A stretch of 64,000 nucleotides of DNA, from contig NZ_CAIJDE010000029.1 in the NCBI RefSeq assembly GCF_903819335.1, forward strand, positions 287,219-351,218. The letters run 5' to 3'. This DNA comes from Flavobacterium panici. GTDB taxonomy: Bacteria > Bacteroidota > Bacteroidia > Flavobacteriales > Flavobacteriaceae. The notes beneath the pieces were generated by a model. The model was not told the origin of the DNA and did no database searches. It was given only the letters and a program-made list of their open reading frames with translations. Position numbers and translations under genes: made by a program. Below, in pieces: positions 1-8,761 of the stretch (within the stretch, counting starts at the first letter, position 1; each line of letters begins with the position of its first letter).

Positions 1-366
1 TTTTACAAAACGAATTAAGTTATATCTATACGCAGTATGCGGGTTAGTGTAACGGGTCGAATCTTCTATTTTTTCATCGTTATGTCCAAATTGTATAAAG
101 ACATAATCGCCTTTCTTTAGTTTTTTATAAATGGAATCCCAGCGTTTTTCGTTAATAAAACTTTTTGTGCTTCGGCCATTTACAGCTTTGTTAACCACAA
201 CGATATCGTCTTTAAAAAAAGGCTGTAAAACTTGTGCCCAGCCATGCTCTGGATTACGCTCCGGATCTTTTTTGTTTGCCATTGTCGAATCGCCAATACA
301 ATACACTGCTGTTTTTTGTGCGAAACAAGCTGATGTGATTAGTACTAAGATTAAGATGTATTTCAT
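1..366 (-). CDS. Rhamnogalacturonan acetylesterase, SGNH/GDSL hydrolase (partial)
   Basis: The N-terminal 122 codons are visible and the gene runs off the left edge. An ATG at 366 begins a signal peptide ending near residue 16 (SACFAQ), so the enzyme is probably periplasmic or secreted. The SGNH serine block appears as GDSTM, followed by NGRSTKSF and the FGHND block that supplies Gly and Asn of the oxyanion hole; the C-terminal Asp-His block lies outside the window. Family knowledge: this pattern is typical of CE12 rhamnogalacturonan acetylesterases, which remove acetyl groups from rhamnogalacturonan I backbones. It is the last visible gene of the pectin locus, 259 bases after a GH28 gene. 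Family assignment is firm; the exact substrate is inferred from context. Confidence 0.85.
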   Translation of the reverse strand, partial: MKYILILVLITSACFAQKTAVYCIGDSTMANKKDPERNPEHGWAQVLQPFFKDDIVVVNKAVNGRSTKSFINEKRWDSIYKKLKKGDYVFIQFGHNDEKIEDSTRYTNPHTAYRYNLIRFVK

Positions 367-370
367 TTTA

Positions 371-412
371 GATTTTAGATTTTAGATTTTAGATTTTAGA
401 TTTTAGATTTTG
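371..412. repeat. Short tandem repeat, unit GATTTTA
   Basis: Six consecutive copies of a 7-base unit lie just upstream of the acetylesterase start codon. A similar but looser run occurs near 36960-37005. No spacers or conserved dyads are present. Confidence 0.85.
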
Positions 413-482
413 AAATGCGGAGTTACTTGCGTTCCTTCGACTTCGCTCAGGAGGACATATCTTTACGGATGCTCTTTGCGTA

Positions 483-624
483 GACGCACTGCTGTGCGTC
501 TCTACAGAAAAACCTTTGTCCCTTTGAACCTCTGTAACTTTGTACCTAAAATAAACGCACTTCTGTGCGCCTCTACAGAAAAAACCTTTGTCCCTTTGAA
601 CCTCTGCCCCTTTGAACCTAAAAA
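483..624. repeat. Two copies of a ~70-base dispersed repeat (GACGCACTGCTGT type)
   Basis: Copies at 483-549 and 553-624 both run from a small hairpin (GACGCACTGCTGTGCGTC) into CTCTACAG, then CCTTTGTCCCTTTGAACC and a CCTAAAA end. A third copy is at 18517-18586. The second copy stops at the stop codon of the GH28 gene, and the third ends at the stop of uxaA. With the GATTTTA run it fills the space between the acetylesterase and GH28 genes. Confidence 0.8.
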
Positions 625-625
625 T

Positions 626-1975
626 TCAAGGTTTCGAAACCGCCGTTGGCACTGTCGCTCTTTGTCCTATAAAAACATCTGTCATTAAAACATTTTCGGC
701 ATTTTCGTTAGAAAGGGCATTTTTTGCTTCTTTAATTTCAATATTTTTCAGTGAGATGTTTTTGATTTTTTTATCGGGAAAACCCTGAATTACAATTCCG
801 GATTCTGATGCTTTATTACAAGTAATATTCGAGAATGAAACATTGGATATATCCGATTGAAATCCTTTTCCTTCTCCGTGATAATTGGCTGTAATATAAA
901 TACAGTCTTCAACCTGATCCAACTGAATATTCCGAACGAATATATTTTTAATAAAACCGCCTCTATCGGCATTGGTTTTTAAATAAATTCCTCTTTTTAA
1001 GTATCCGATGGTTTTACAATTTTCTACAAAAACATTCTGAACTCCAGCCGACATTTCACTGCCAATAACTACGCCATGAAGTCCTTTAAAATTACAGTTT
1101 CTTATTATTATATTCTCACTTGGTGTTGCTGTATTGGCTCTTCCTTCGTGATCTCTGCCTGCCTTTATAGCAACGTTATCGTCACCGTTATTAAAAGTTA
1201 CATTTTCTATTAAAACATCTTTGGCATATTCAGGATCGATTCCGTCGTTATTGTGATTTAAGGATTTATAACTGATGCCGCGAATGGTAATACTTTCCGA
1301 TTTTAAAAGGTGTAAACACCAAAACGGCGAATTTTCGATTCTCACATTTTCGACTAAAATATTTTTAGAATTCAAAAACTGAATCATCTGCGGACGCAGG
1401 AAATAACTTTCGCCAAACTTTCTGTCTTTTAACGGAATATTATTGTGGTTCATTTCACGGCTTAAATCCTTGCCAGAACCTTCTTTTGCCTTAAAGCTTT
1501 TCCATATTTTTCCTCCTTCTCCATCAATTGTTCCTTCGCCTGTTATGGCAATATTGGAGCATTCATTGGCATATATAAGCGGACTATAATTATATAGCAT
1601 AGTTCCTTCCCAGCTTGTTAAAACCATTGGAAGGTAATCCTGCGGGTTGTCACTAAACTTGATCTTTGCTCCTTTTTCTATTTTCAGGTTTACATGGCTT
1701 ACAAAATGAATTGGTCCGTTTATTTTATAAATGCCTTTTGGTACAATAATAGTTCCGCCATTATTCTTTTTGCACAATGCCATCGCTTTATCAAAAACAG
1801 CTTTGTTGTTTGTGATTGAATCTCCTTTTGCCCCTAATTTTAAAATATTTACCTGATAAGCAGGAAAAACCGGAAGCTGGATTCTGTTTACAATAGAATC
1901 AAGTTTTGCCGTTGGAAAATCATTGTTCTGGGCAAATGAGCTAAAGCTGATTAATATGAGGATAAGATATTTCAT
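626..1975 (-). CDS. GH28 polygalacturonase / exo-polygalacturonosidase
   Basis: The enzyme hydrolyses alpha-1,4-galacturonan, acting outside the cytoplasm. The ATG at 1975 is chosen because it starts a clean signal peptide (MKYLILILISFSSFAQ); an in-frame start farther upstream would add a non-signal extension. Right-handed beta-helix repeats fill the protein. GH28 motifs follow in order: NNDGID near residue 243, GDDNVAIKAGRD near 263, HG in LHGVVIGSE near 300 and RGIYLK near 327, giving the three Asp, the His and the Arg/Lys substrate-binding residues. At 449 residues it is family-typical. It shares its architecture with the GH28 at 15612-17042, so the locus has two. The last residues are encoded next to a dispersed repeat and may be variable. 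Confidence 0.93.
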   Translation of the reverse strand: MKYLILILISFSSFAQNNDFPTAKLDSIVNRIQLPVFPAYQVNILKLGAKGDSITNNKAVFDKAMALCKKNNGGTIIVPKGIYKINGPIHFVSHVNLKIEKGAKIKFSDNPQDYLPMVLTSWEGTMLYNYSPLIYANECSNIAITGEGTIDGEGGKIWKSFKAKEGSGKDLSREMNHNNIPLKDRKFGESYFLRPQMIQFLNSKNILVENVRIENSPFWCLHLLKSESITIRGISYKSLNHNNDGIDPEYAKDVLIENVTFNNGDDNVAIKAGRDHEGRANTATPSENIIIRNCNFKGLHGVVIGSEMSAGVQNVFVENCKTIGYLKRGIYLKTNADRGGFIKNIFVRNIQLDQVEDCIYITANYHGEGKGFQSDISNVSFSNITCNKASESGIVIQGFPDKKIKNISLKNIEIKEAKNALSNENAENVLMTDVFIGQRATVPTAVSKP

Positions 1976-2115
1976 TTTTTTTAAGGTTCTAAGGTTCTTA
2001 GATTTTAAGGAACAAAGAAGCAAAGGTTCAGAGGTTCAAAGATTGGTTCGAATACTTAGCATTTTCGTTTCCACGGATCTTTGCTCCTTTGCTCCTTTGT
2101 GCCTCTGAACCTTAA

Positions 2116-4119
2116 TTAAAAATACCAATTCAGTACAGTATCTTTTAAAATATTTTCTATCGAATATTGCTCTGCTTCTGATTTGGTAAGCTGATGTGAC
2201 CATGATACTCTTTTCGCTGGTTGAAATCCTTCTCCGCTGTTATTGTATTCGGCATAAAAGGTGTTTTTTTCTGCATCTGGTTTCGACCAGTTTTCCCAGC
2301 CTTCGGGTTTTATATGTTTTCCTAATTCGCAGTTTATATAAACTGTTTTGGCATAAATTCGCCATGGCCTTCCTAAATAAACGGCATTGGCAGAAGGTTC
2401 TGCCGTTAGTTTACAATTTTTAAAAACAAAGCCGTACGCTGTTCCTTCGGGAGTTGAAGCGGCTGTTACATAGGAACTTTTAATGCTGTGAATTACACAA
2501 TTTTCAAACAATGCAGTTGCGCCTCCAAAAATAAAATCGGTTGTTCCTTCAATATAACAATCTTTAAAATACTGCTTGGCGTTTTTTCCAGATAAATAAA
2601 GTGTATCCTGATTTCCTAAAATAATACAGTTTGAAATTTTAACACGATTGCTTACCACTGATAATGCAATTGCCTGACCTTTATCGCCAGAAGCATTTTG
2701 AATGGTTAAATTTGATGCCGAAAAATCGTCTCCTTCCACTAAAACAGTTGAAGTATAAAAGGTGCTGTTGCGTCCTAAATTGATCTTCGAAAAATTGTCA
2801 TCAAAAGTAATAATGGTGTTTTCTTTACTTTCTCCCAATAAAATCAAATTGGTATTCCATTCCGGGATTCTCAGCTTTTCTTTATAGGTTCCGTTTTTTA
2901 TAAAAATGGTCACTTTTTCATAAGGAAAAGACGGACTTGCATAAATGGCATCTTGTATTTTGGTAAAGTCACCAGAGCCATCCTGAGCAACCGTTAAGAA
3001 GTTAGTTTTTTTTTTCTCGGATGCTGTTTCCGAAACTTTTACACCATTTTTAACTGCCCACGAAGCATATTTTTTCAAAACTTCTTTAGGTTCGTCGGTA
3101 TACCAGGCGTAACCATTTCTTCGTTCTGCGCCTATTTCATCCAGTGATTTCTTTTTGATTCCGTCACGATCACTAAAGAAAGGTTCGTTATTGTCCAACT
3201 CCATAAATCTCGCCCAGATTGGTGAAGCATTTTGAACCGGAATCATTTTTTTATCGATAATTTTTCCGGCGTCATTTAAAACACGTTTTTCTTCCAGATT
3301 GGTAATTTTTGTTTTTTCAAACCAGATATTGGCACTTTTTACAGCAGTAATTATTTCTGGTGAAGGTTTTTGAATGGACATTAAAAGCAAAACAATTTTA
3401 GCCGATTCTTTTCCGCTAAGCGAAGGAAGTTCATACGCTCTCGCCTTTGCCGGAAGTAATGTAACCTCATCATGCTGCGCGCACCAGGCCGTTAAAACTC
3501 CGTTTTGTTTGTATTGTGTTTTAATAATGCAGTCAATGCCTTTATCAAAAGCTGTTTTTGTTTTGGCAACGATTTCTTTTGAGGGTTTAATGCTGTAAAA
3601 ATCAGTTTCTTCAGCAACTTCTTTCATAACATTTAAAATGCGAACCATCGAATCGTCATTATATGTTATATGGGTGTAATATCCTTTTTTTAAGGGATAA
3701 AACTGAGGCCAGCCGCCGTTTGCATATTGGGCTTCTAACAAATAATTTAAACCTTTTAAAAAGGATTCTTTATAGCGTTCGTCTTTAACCTGCGCATACA
3801 TTTTAGACAAAAAAAGCATTTCCTGGGTCGTTGCTCCATTGTCTGTAGTGGTTTCTTTTGTGGTTTTCTTTATTTCAAGTAAATCCTTTTTCTGCGAAGG
3901 AGTCAGCTCATTCTGCATTTGAATATTTTTTGGCCATCCTCCAATATCTCTTTGGTAAAGCAAAACGTTTTCGGCAATCTTTTTTGCTTCTTCTGTACCA
4001 AACCACGATGCATTGTTTTTACGAATTACATCCGGCCAGTTTTTATAAGTATTTTGCGCATTTACTGCGAAACTAAAACCAACAATAAAAAGCAGTACTA
4101 TTTTTTTTAGTGGAATCAT
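2116..4119 (-). CDS. PL10 pectate lyase - CE8 pectin methylesterase fusion
   Basis: This is a two-enzyme protein of 667 residues with a signal peptide ending at FAVNAQ near residue 22. Residues ~25-360 match PelA-type PL10 pectate lyase, with RDIGGWPKN, YNDDSMVR, an Arg-bearing ARAYELPS segment and RRNGYAWY. Residues ~372-667 are a pectinesterase beta-helix with VAQDGSGDF, GQAIALS (Gln), GNQDTLY and TDFIFGGA (the two catalytic Asp) and LGRPWR (Arg). Family knowledge: CE8 removes methyl groups from homogalacturonan and PL10 cleaves the demethylated chain by beta-elimination, so the fusion couples two successive steps. It starts 26 bases after the GH43 gene, probably in the same transcript. Both active sites look complete. 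Confidence 0.93.
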   Translation of the reverse strand: MIPLKKIVLLFIVGFSFAVNAQNTYKNWPDVIRKNNASWFGTEEAKKIAENVLLYQRDIGGWPKNIQMQNELTPSQKKDLLEIKKTTKETTTDNGATTQEMLFLSKMYAQVKDERYKESFLKGLNYLLEAQYANGGWPQFYPLKKGYYTHITYNDDSMVRILNVMKEVAEETDFYSIKPSKEIVAKTKTAFDKGIDCIIKTQYKQNGVLTAWCAQHDEVTLLPAKARAYELPSLSGKESAKIVLLLMSIQKPSPEIITAVKSANIWFEKTKITNLEEKRVLNDAGKIIDKKMIPVQNASPIWARFMELDNNEPFFSDRDGIKKKSLDEIGAERRNGYAWYTDEPKEVLKKYASWAVKNGVKVSETASEKKKTNFLTVAQDGSGDFTKIQDAIYASPSFPYEKVTIFIKNGTYKEKLRIPEWNTNLILLGESKENTIITFDDNFSKINLGRNSTFYTSTVLVEGDDFSASNLTIQNASGDKGQAIALSVVSNRVKISNCIILGNQDTLYLSGKNAKQYFKDCYIEGTTDFIFGGATALFENCVIHSIKSSYVTAASTPEGTAYGFVFKNCKLTAEPSANAVYLGRPWRIYAKTVYINCELGKHIKPEGWENWSKPDAEKNTFYAEYNNSGEGFQPAKRVSWSHQLTKSEAEQYSIENILKDTVLNWYF

Positions 4120-4145
4120 TTTATTCTTTTAGTTTTTGATCATTT

Positions 4146-5741
4146 TTATTTCGTTATTCTAAACCAATCAACGGCGGCATTTCCAGAATCGTTTGTTATT
4201 TTCTCGCCTAAAGCAAAAAGCCCGACTTTCGCCCCAATCCATTTTCCTTCTTTCGAAATAAAATCAGTTCCTATTGATTGATAGTTTTTATCGTCTAAAC
4301 TGTAATAAAAACTGCATACTCCGCCTTGCTTAATTTTAACCCTCAAATAAATAGTATTGTCTGCAATTAAAATAGGTTTTGTTTCTGTTTCTGAAACGGT
4401 TTTATTGAATGTTCCTGTTTTTTGGCTTAGATATAATTTTCCTTCAGCATTTTTAAAATTCAAATAACTGTAATCTAATCCCATAATAATTAGTCCGGTC
4501 GATTCTCCATTTAATCTGGTATTGAAAGTTATTTTGGCTGTAGCCGAAAATTCTTCGGCAGGAAACTTTTGCAGAAGCAAATTTGGAGCATCAAATATTT
4601 TATTATCCTTGATTGTTGTTACGCAAAATAAATTCAGATATCCCATACTCGTAGGAAATCCCCAATTGACTTGCGAATTGGCCTGCCACTGCCATTGTAA
4701 TCCTAATTTTGGTTCATTAAATTCATCTGAAGTTACCGGATTTTCTATTGGATATTTTTTGCCAACATTTGGCTTTTTAAATGCTGTAACTGGTTCGCCT
4801 ATTCCGTTTTTATCAAAATCCTGTCCCATAACCGGCCAGTCCTTTTCCCATTTCATAGGCTGCAAATGCACAATTCTTCCGTACGCGCCTTTGTCCTGAA
4901 AATGAATAAACCAGTCTTCACCAGTTTGTGTCTGCACCCAAGCGCCCTGATGCGGGCCGTTTATTTTTGTTGATCCCTGTTCTAAAACTTTTTTCTTTTC
5001 ATAGGGGCCAAAAACATTTTTAGATCGCAAAATGGTCTGCCAGCCCGTAGGAACGCCGCCTGCCGGAGCAAAAATGTAATAGTAATTGTTTCGTTTATAA
5101 AATTTTGGACCTTCAATTGTTCCTTCGCTTTCATGTCCGTCAATCACCATAACCTCATCATTATTAGCGATAGTTCCTTCTGCATTCATCGTGCAGACTA
5201 CTAATAAACTTTTTATCTGCGCACGGCTTCCTGCAAACGCATGCGCTAAATACACTTTTCCGTCATCATCCCAAAGCGGACTCGGGTCAATCAATCCTTT
5301 TCCGGCTTTTACTAAAAGAGGTTCTGACCAAGGACCTTCGGCTTTTTTAGCTTTTATCATATAAATCCCAAAATCAGGATCTGGATAATAAATATAAAAT
5401 TCGTTGTTATGGAAAGTAATACTTGGCGCCCAGACTCCGTTTCCGTGCTGGACTTTATCATAAGTTTCAAAAGGCGGCTGTTTTGACAATGCATAACTTA
5501 AAATTTTCCAGTTTACCAAATCCTTAGAATGCAGAATCGGAAGTCCGGGCATACAGTTAAAAGACGATGCCGTCATATAAAAATCGTCTCCAACCCTAAC
5601 TACATCAGGATCTGAGTAATCAGCATGAATGATAGGATTGGTATAAGTTCCGTCTCCATTATCCGGTGTCCAGACTTGTGCTGAATTTTTCTCTAAAGAG
5701 AAAAAGGAAAGGAAAAGGAAAATGATTTTTATATTTTTCAT
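4146..5741 (-). CDS. GH43 glycoside hydrolase with C-terminal beta-sandwich
   Basis: This 531-residue secreted protein has a signal peptide of about 21 residues ending near NSAQ. The N-terminal five-bladed propeller begins at GDGTYTNPII; YSDPD supplies the catalytic base Asp, LIDPSP the pKa-modulating Asp and EGPKF the acid Glu. From about residue 330 a GH43_C2-like beta-sandwich starts at SDEFNEPKLGLQWQW. Family knowledge: this arrangement occurs in arabinofuranosidases and xylosidases, and within a pectin locus removal of arabinose side chains from rhamnogalacturonan I is the likely role. Subfamily and substrate cannot be fixed from sequence alone. It is separated from the upstream GH105 gene by 308 bases of palindromic DNA, and followed closely by the PL10-CE8 gene. 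Confidence 0.88.
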   Translation of the reverse strand: MKNIKIIFLFLSFFSLEKNSAQVWTPDNGDGTYTNPIIHADYSDPDVVRVGDDFYMTASSFNCMPGLPILHSKDLVNWKILSYALSKQPPFETYDKVQHGNGVWAPSITFHNNEFYIYYPDPDFGIYMIKAKKAEGPWSEPLLVKAGKGLIDPSPLWDDDGKVYLAHAFAGSRAQIKSLLVVCTMNAEGTIANNDEVMVIDGHESEGTIEGPKFYKRNNYYYIFAPAGGVPTGWQTILRSKNVFGPYEKKKVLEQGSTKINGPHQGAWVQTQTGEDWFIHFQDKGAYGRIVHLQPMKWEKDWPVMGQDFDKNGIGEPVTAFKKPNVGKKYPIENPVTSDEFNEPKLGLQWQWQANSQVNWGFPTSMGYLNLFCVTTIKDNKIFDAPNLLLQKFPAEEFSATAKITFNTRLNGESTGLIIMGLDYSYLNFKNAEGKLYLSQKTGTFNKTVSETETKPILIADNTIYLRVKIKQGGVCSFYYSLDDKNYQSIGTDFISKEGKWIGAKVGLFALGEKITNDSGNAAVDWFRITK

Positions 5742-5774
5742 TTTTTGTTTTGTTTTATTTTTTTACCTCAACGT

Positions 5775-5878
5775 TTTGTCATTTCGAGGGACGAGAAATC
5801 GCACTAGAAACTCCATTCCTATTGTCGTCAATCTTTGTCGATATACTAGTGCGATTTCTCGTCCCTCGAAATGACAAA
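5775..5878. repeat. 33-bp perfect inverted repeat (GTCATTTCGAGGGACGAG family)
   Basis: Arms at 5775-5807 and 5846-5878 are exact reverse complements around a 38-base loop. Related long palindromes with GTCATT at the outer end lie at 35869-35953 and 51656-51764. Together with the following hairpin it occupies most of the 308-base space between the GH105 and GH43 genes. Confidence 0.9.
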
Positions 5879-5890
5879 CTGTTTGCATTT

Positions 5891-5923
5891 AAACCCGACA
5901 GGTTTTTAAAACCTGTCGGGTTT
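5891..5923. terminator. Palindrome AAACCCGACAGG, probable bidirectional terminator
   Basis: A 15-bp perfect stem (AAACCCGACAGGTTT with its complement) surrounds a 3-base loop. Near-identical hairpins at 39072-39104 and 39752-39782 also sit at gene ends, which suggests a dispersed terminator-like element. Confidence 0.6.
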
Positions 5924-6049
5924 GTATCGTGATTTGCAATTGGAGTTTCTTTGAGGAGTTTCTTTGCGGTGCTTCGACTTCGCTCAGCAAGACAAAGCGT
6001 GCGTTCACTCATAATTCAAAATTCATAACTCACAATTAACAATTAACTT

Positions 6050-7270
6050 CTATCTATTCAACTCCAAAGCAGCCAAAATAAAAGGCCCTGTCGCTTTAGG
6101 GTCATTGTCTTTTTTCTTTTCGTTTACGTAATATTCATAAGAACCATCACGATACGGAGTTCCGCCTAAACCTGCGACCTGACAGCAGTTTGTTAAAGTA
6201 ATTCCGCCGTCTTCATCAACTTTTTTGATTAAGATTTTAGTCAGTCCATCAAAAGCTTTGTTGGCCAGTTTTTTATATTTTGCCGGTAAATATCCCTTGT
6301 TTGCTCCTTTTGCAAATGCATAAGTAAACATTGCTGATCCTGAGGCTTCTAAATAATTTCCTTTTTCTCCACCTTTATCTGTAACCTGATACCATAATCC
6401 GGATTTATCCTGATACTTAGCCAAAGCCGCAGAAGCATTGTTTAAATATTTAATTAATTCTGCTCTTTTTGGGTGGTCTTTTGGCATATAATCCAAAACA
6501 TCAACCAATGCCATTACGTACCAGCCTAAAGCTCTGGACCAAAAGTTTGGTGAATTTCCTGTTTCTTTATTTGCCCAAGGCATTGCTTTGCTTTCATCCC
6601 AGCCGTGGTATAATAATCCAGTTTTAGGATCTGTTGCATGAAGCTGAATCAATTCAAATTGTTTTGCTATATCATCAAAACTTTTTCCGTTTTCAAATGT
6701 TGCTGTGTATTGTGCGTAAAATGGTTCTCCCATGTATAAACCGTCTAACCACATTTGGTTTGGATAAATTTGTTTGTGCCAGAAACCGCCGCTTGCTGTA
6801 CGTGGCTGTTCTGCTAATTGCTTGCGAACTAATTGCATTGCTTTTAAGTATTTATCCTGTTTTGATTCTGCGTAAATATCAAAAAGCAAACGTCCGGGAA
6901 CAACTAAATCAATGTTGTATTTATCGAATTCGTAAGTTTTAATGCTTCCGTCTTCCTGAACTAATTCATCAACATAACCTCTTATGTAAGCTTTGTAACG
7001 CGGATCTGGATTTTTCTTGTACAACTCTTCAATCGAATGCAAAACCAAGGCATGAACATAATCCCATTTTGGCTTTTTTGAATCGTCGAGCATATAACTT
7101 TCCGGATGACGTTTCATTAAGGTTAAAGCCATTTTATCTGACCATTTCAAGTCTTTAGAAATAACAATTTCTTTTTTTGCTGGTTCCTGCGAAATCGCTT
7201 TACAGCCTGTTAAAGCAATAGCACAAACTAATAAAACCGACATAAAACTTTGTTTCTTAGTATTTTTCAT
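6050..7270 (-). CDS. GH105 unsaturated rhamnogalacturonyl/galacturonyl hydrolase, lipoprotein
   Basis: The enzyme releases the 4,5-unsaturated uronic acid from the non-reducing end of oligosaccharides made by pectate or rhamnogalacturonan lyases. A lipobox (IALTGC, Cys23) marks it as a lipoprotein. The alpha/alpha-barrel motifs GGFWHKQIYPNQMWLDG (acidic Asp near 175), PFYAQYT and NFWSRALGWY match YteR/YesR-type enzymes; 406 residues is normal. It lies 22 bases downstream of a second GH105 gene with a plain signal peptide. The two are clearly homologous, but differ in anchoring and may act on different oligomers. Exact substrate (rhamnogalacturonan or homogalacturonan ends) is not resolvable here. 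Confidence 0.92.
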   Translation of the reverse strand: MKNTKKQSFMSVLLVCAIALTGCKAISQEPAKKEIVISKDLKWSDKMALTLMKRHPESYMLDDSKKPKWDYVHALVLHSIEELYKKNPDPRYKAYIRGYVDELVQEDGSIKTYEFDKYNIDLVVPGRLLFDIYAESKQDKYLKAMQLVRKQLAEQPRTASGGFWHKQIYPNQMWLDGLYMGEPFYAQYTATFENGKSFDDIAKQFELIQLHATDPKTGLLYHGWDESKAMPWANKETGNSPNFWSRALGWYVMALVDVLDYMPKDHPKRAELIKYLNNASAALAKYQDKSGLWYQVTDKGGEKGNYLEASGSAMFTYAFAKGANKGYLPAKYKKLANKAFDGLTKILIKKVDEDGGITLTNCCQVAGLGGTPYRDGSYEYYVNEKKKDNDPKATGPFILAALELNR

Positions 7271-7292
7271 TTCAAAATATATTTTAATTCTA

Positions 7293-8483
7293 TTATTTTT
7301 CTAATTCAATTGAAGCCATTAAAAATGCTCCCAAACCTATCGCACCATTCTCTTTTGTTTTGGCAATAAGATAATAATCGTTTGTCCCGTCCCTAAAAGG
7401 TTTTCCGCCTAAACCTACATTTGCCGACACATTGAGAATATTTACTTCTCCTTTTTTATCGACCTTAACAAACTCTTTTACAAAACTGTCAAATGATTTT
7501 TTTGCTGTTTTTTTATAACTGGAAGACAAATATCCTTTGCGTGCTCCTTTTGCAAAAGCATAAATGATCATTCCTGAACCAGATGGTTCTGTATAATTGG
7601 CATATAACTGTGTTTTATCTGCTACTTGGTACCATAATCCTGTATCGTTTTTGTATTGATCTACAGCCGCTGCAATTTCATTTAAGTACTGAACCAAAAC
7701 TTTATATTTTGGATGAGATTTTGGAAAATAATCCAACGTTTCTACCAATGCTGTCATATACCAGCCAATTCCGCGTCCCCAAACCGTTGGGGAAGTTCCG
7801 GTTTGTTTGTCGGCCCAGGCAATTTCCTTGCTTTCATCCCAAGCCTGATAAACCAGTCCGCTTTTTTTATCGATCATATGATCGTGAACTAATTCAAATT
7901 GTTTGGCAATATCATCTAAGCTTCTTCCTTTTTCATATTTGATAGTAAATTGAGTATAAAAAGGTTCCGCCATATACAAACCGTCAATCCACATTTGATT
8001 CGGATAAATTTGTTTGTGCCAAAATCCGCCGCTCACTGTTCTGGGCTGATTTTCTAACTGATTTCTCAATTTTCCAATAATTTCAAAATAGCGCGAATCT
8101 TTTGTCACATCATATAAATTGAACAGCAGTTTCCCCGGATTCAAACAATCAATGTTGTATTCTTTAGTTTCGTATTTTTTAAGATTTCCGTCACTGTCAA
8201 TCATACCGTCAACATAGTTTTTGATATAATCGAGATATTTTTTATCACCTGTTTCCTGATATAATTTCTCAAAACCAGACAATACAAAACCCATTTTATA
8301 ATCCCATTTCGGACTGTCATTTCCGTCTAGTTTCCATGCTTCGGGATATTTATCTAAAATAGAAAGTGCAGTTCTCTCAGACCATTTTAGGTTATCCGGC
8401 AGTACATTTTCGGGATTGTTTTGTGCAATTACAAAAACATGGAGAAGCAGAAATAATAGTACGGCTGTTTTTTTATACTTCAT
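7293..8483 (-). CDS. GH105 unsaturated uronyl hydrolase, soluble secreted form
   Basis: This is a 396-residue homologue of the next gene. The start at 8483 is preferred because it opens a signal peptide (MKYKKTAVLLFLLL to FVIAQ); the longer reading frame would put 41 unlikely residues ahead of it. Conserved blocks are GGFWHKQIYPNQMWIDG (Asp near residue 165), TVWGRGIGWY and the C-terminal GLGGKPFRDG. It has no lipobox, so it is predicted to be free in the periplasm, unlike its neighbour. The tandem pair suggests duplication followed by specialisation. Upstream lies a 278-base repeat-rich gap, so it could have its own promoter or an RNA-processing site. Confidence 0.9.
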   Translation of the reverse strand: MKYKKTAVLLFLLLHVFVIAQNNPENVLPDNLKWSERTALSILDKYPEAWKLDGNDSPKWDYKMGFVLSGFEKLYQETGDKKYLDYIKNYVDGMIDSDGNLKKYETKEYNIDCLNPGKLLFNLYDVTKDSRYFEIIGKLRNQLENQPRTVSGGFWHKQIYPNQMWIDGLYMAEPFYTQFTIKYEKGRSLDDIAKQFELVHDHMIDKKSGLVYQAWDESKEIAWADKQTGTSPTVWGRGIGWYMTALVETLDYFPKSHPKYKVLVQYLNEIAAAVDQYKNDTGLWYQVADKTQLYANYTEPSGSGMIIYAFAKGARKGYLSSSYKKTAKKSFDSFVKEFVKVDKKGEVNILNVSANVGLGGKPFRDGTNDYYLIAKTKENGAIGLGAFLMASIELEK

Positions 8484-8492
8484 ATTTATATT

Positions 8493-8757
8493 TTTTTTGC
8501 CACAGATTTCACAGATTAAATGGATTATTCTTTGCTTGTTTTTTAAACACATAGAGACATAGTTTTTGGGACTTAATAAAGGCGTTTCACTTGCATTAAC
8601 AAACATAGTACGCTATGTGTTAGAAGCGAGCTACTTTTTATACTCTTTTAAAACATCATAAATTCTATGTTTCTATGTGTTAAATATTTTTCACGCAGAT
8701 TTTGCAGATCAGCAGATTTTTTAATCTTTTTTAATCCTTTAAATCTGTGGCAAAAAA
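8493..8757. repeat. Nested inverted repeats, CTATGTGTT family copy 1
   Basis: The outer arms TTTTTTGCCACAGATTT (8493-8509) and its exact complement (8741-8757) enclose an inner pair at 8544-8562 and 8665-8682 related to TAAACACATAGAAACATAG. A CTATGTGTTAGAA word occurs inside. The same inner architecture returns at 38021-38182. It fills the gap between the DUF4861 and GH105 genes. Confidence 0.85.
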
Positions 8758-8761
8758 TAAC

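Noticed and set aside
371..412. CRISPR or origin-like iterons in the GATTTTA run
   Set aside because: A 7-base simple repeat with no spacers, no replication gene and no dnaA-box pattern.
410..688. Plus-strand frame of 92 codons between the acetylesterase and GH28 genes
   Set aside because: It is formed by two copies of a dispersed repeat, as its internally repeated peptide shows.
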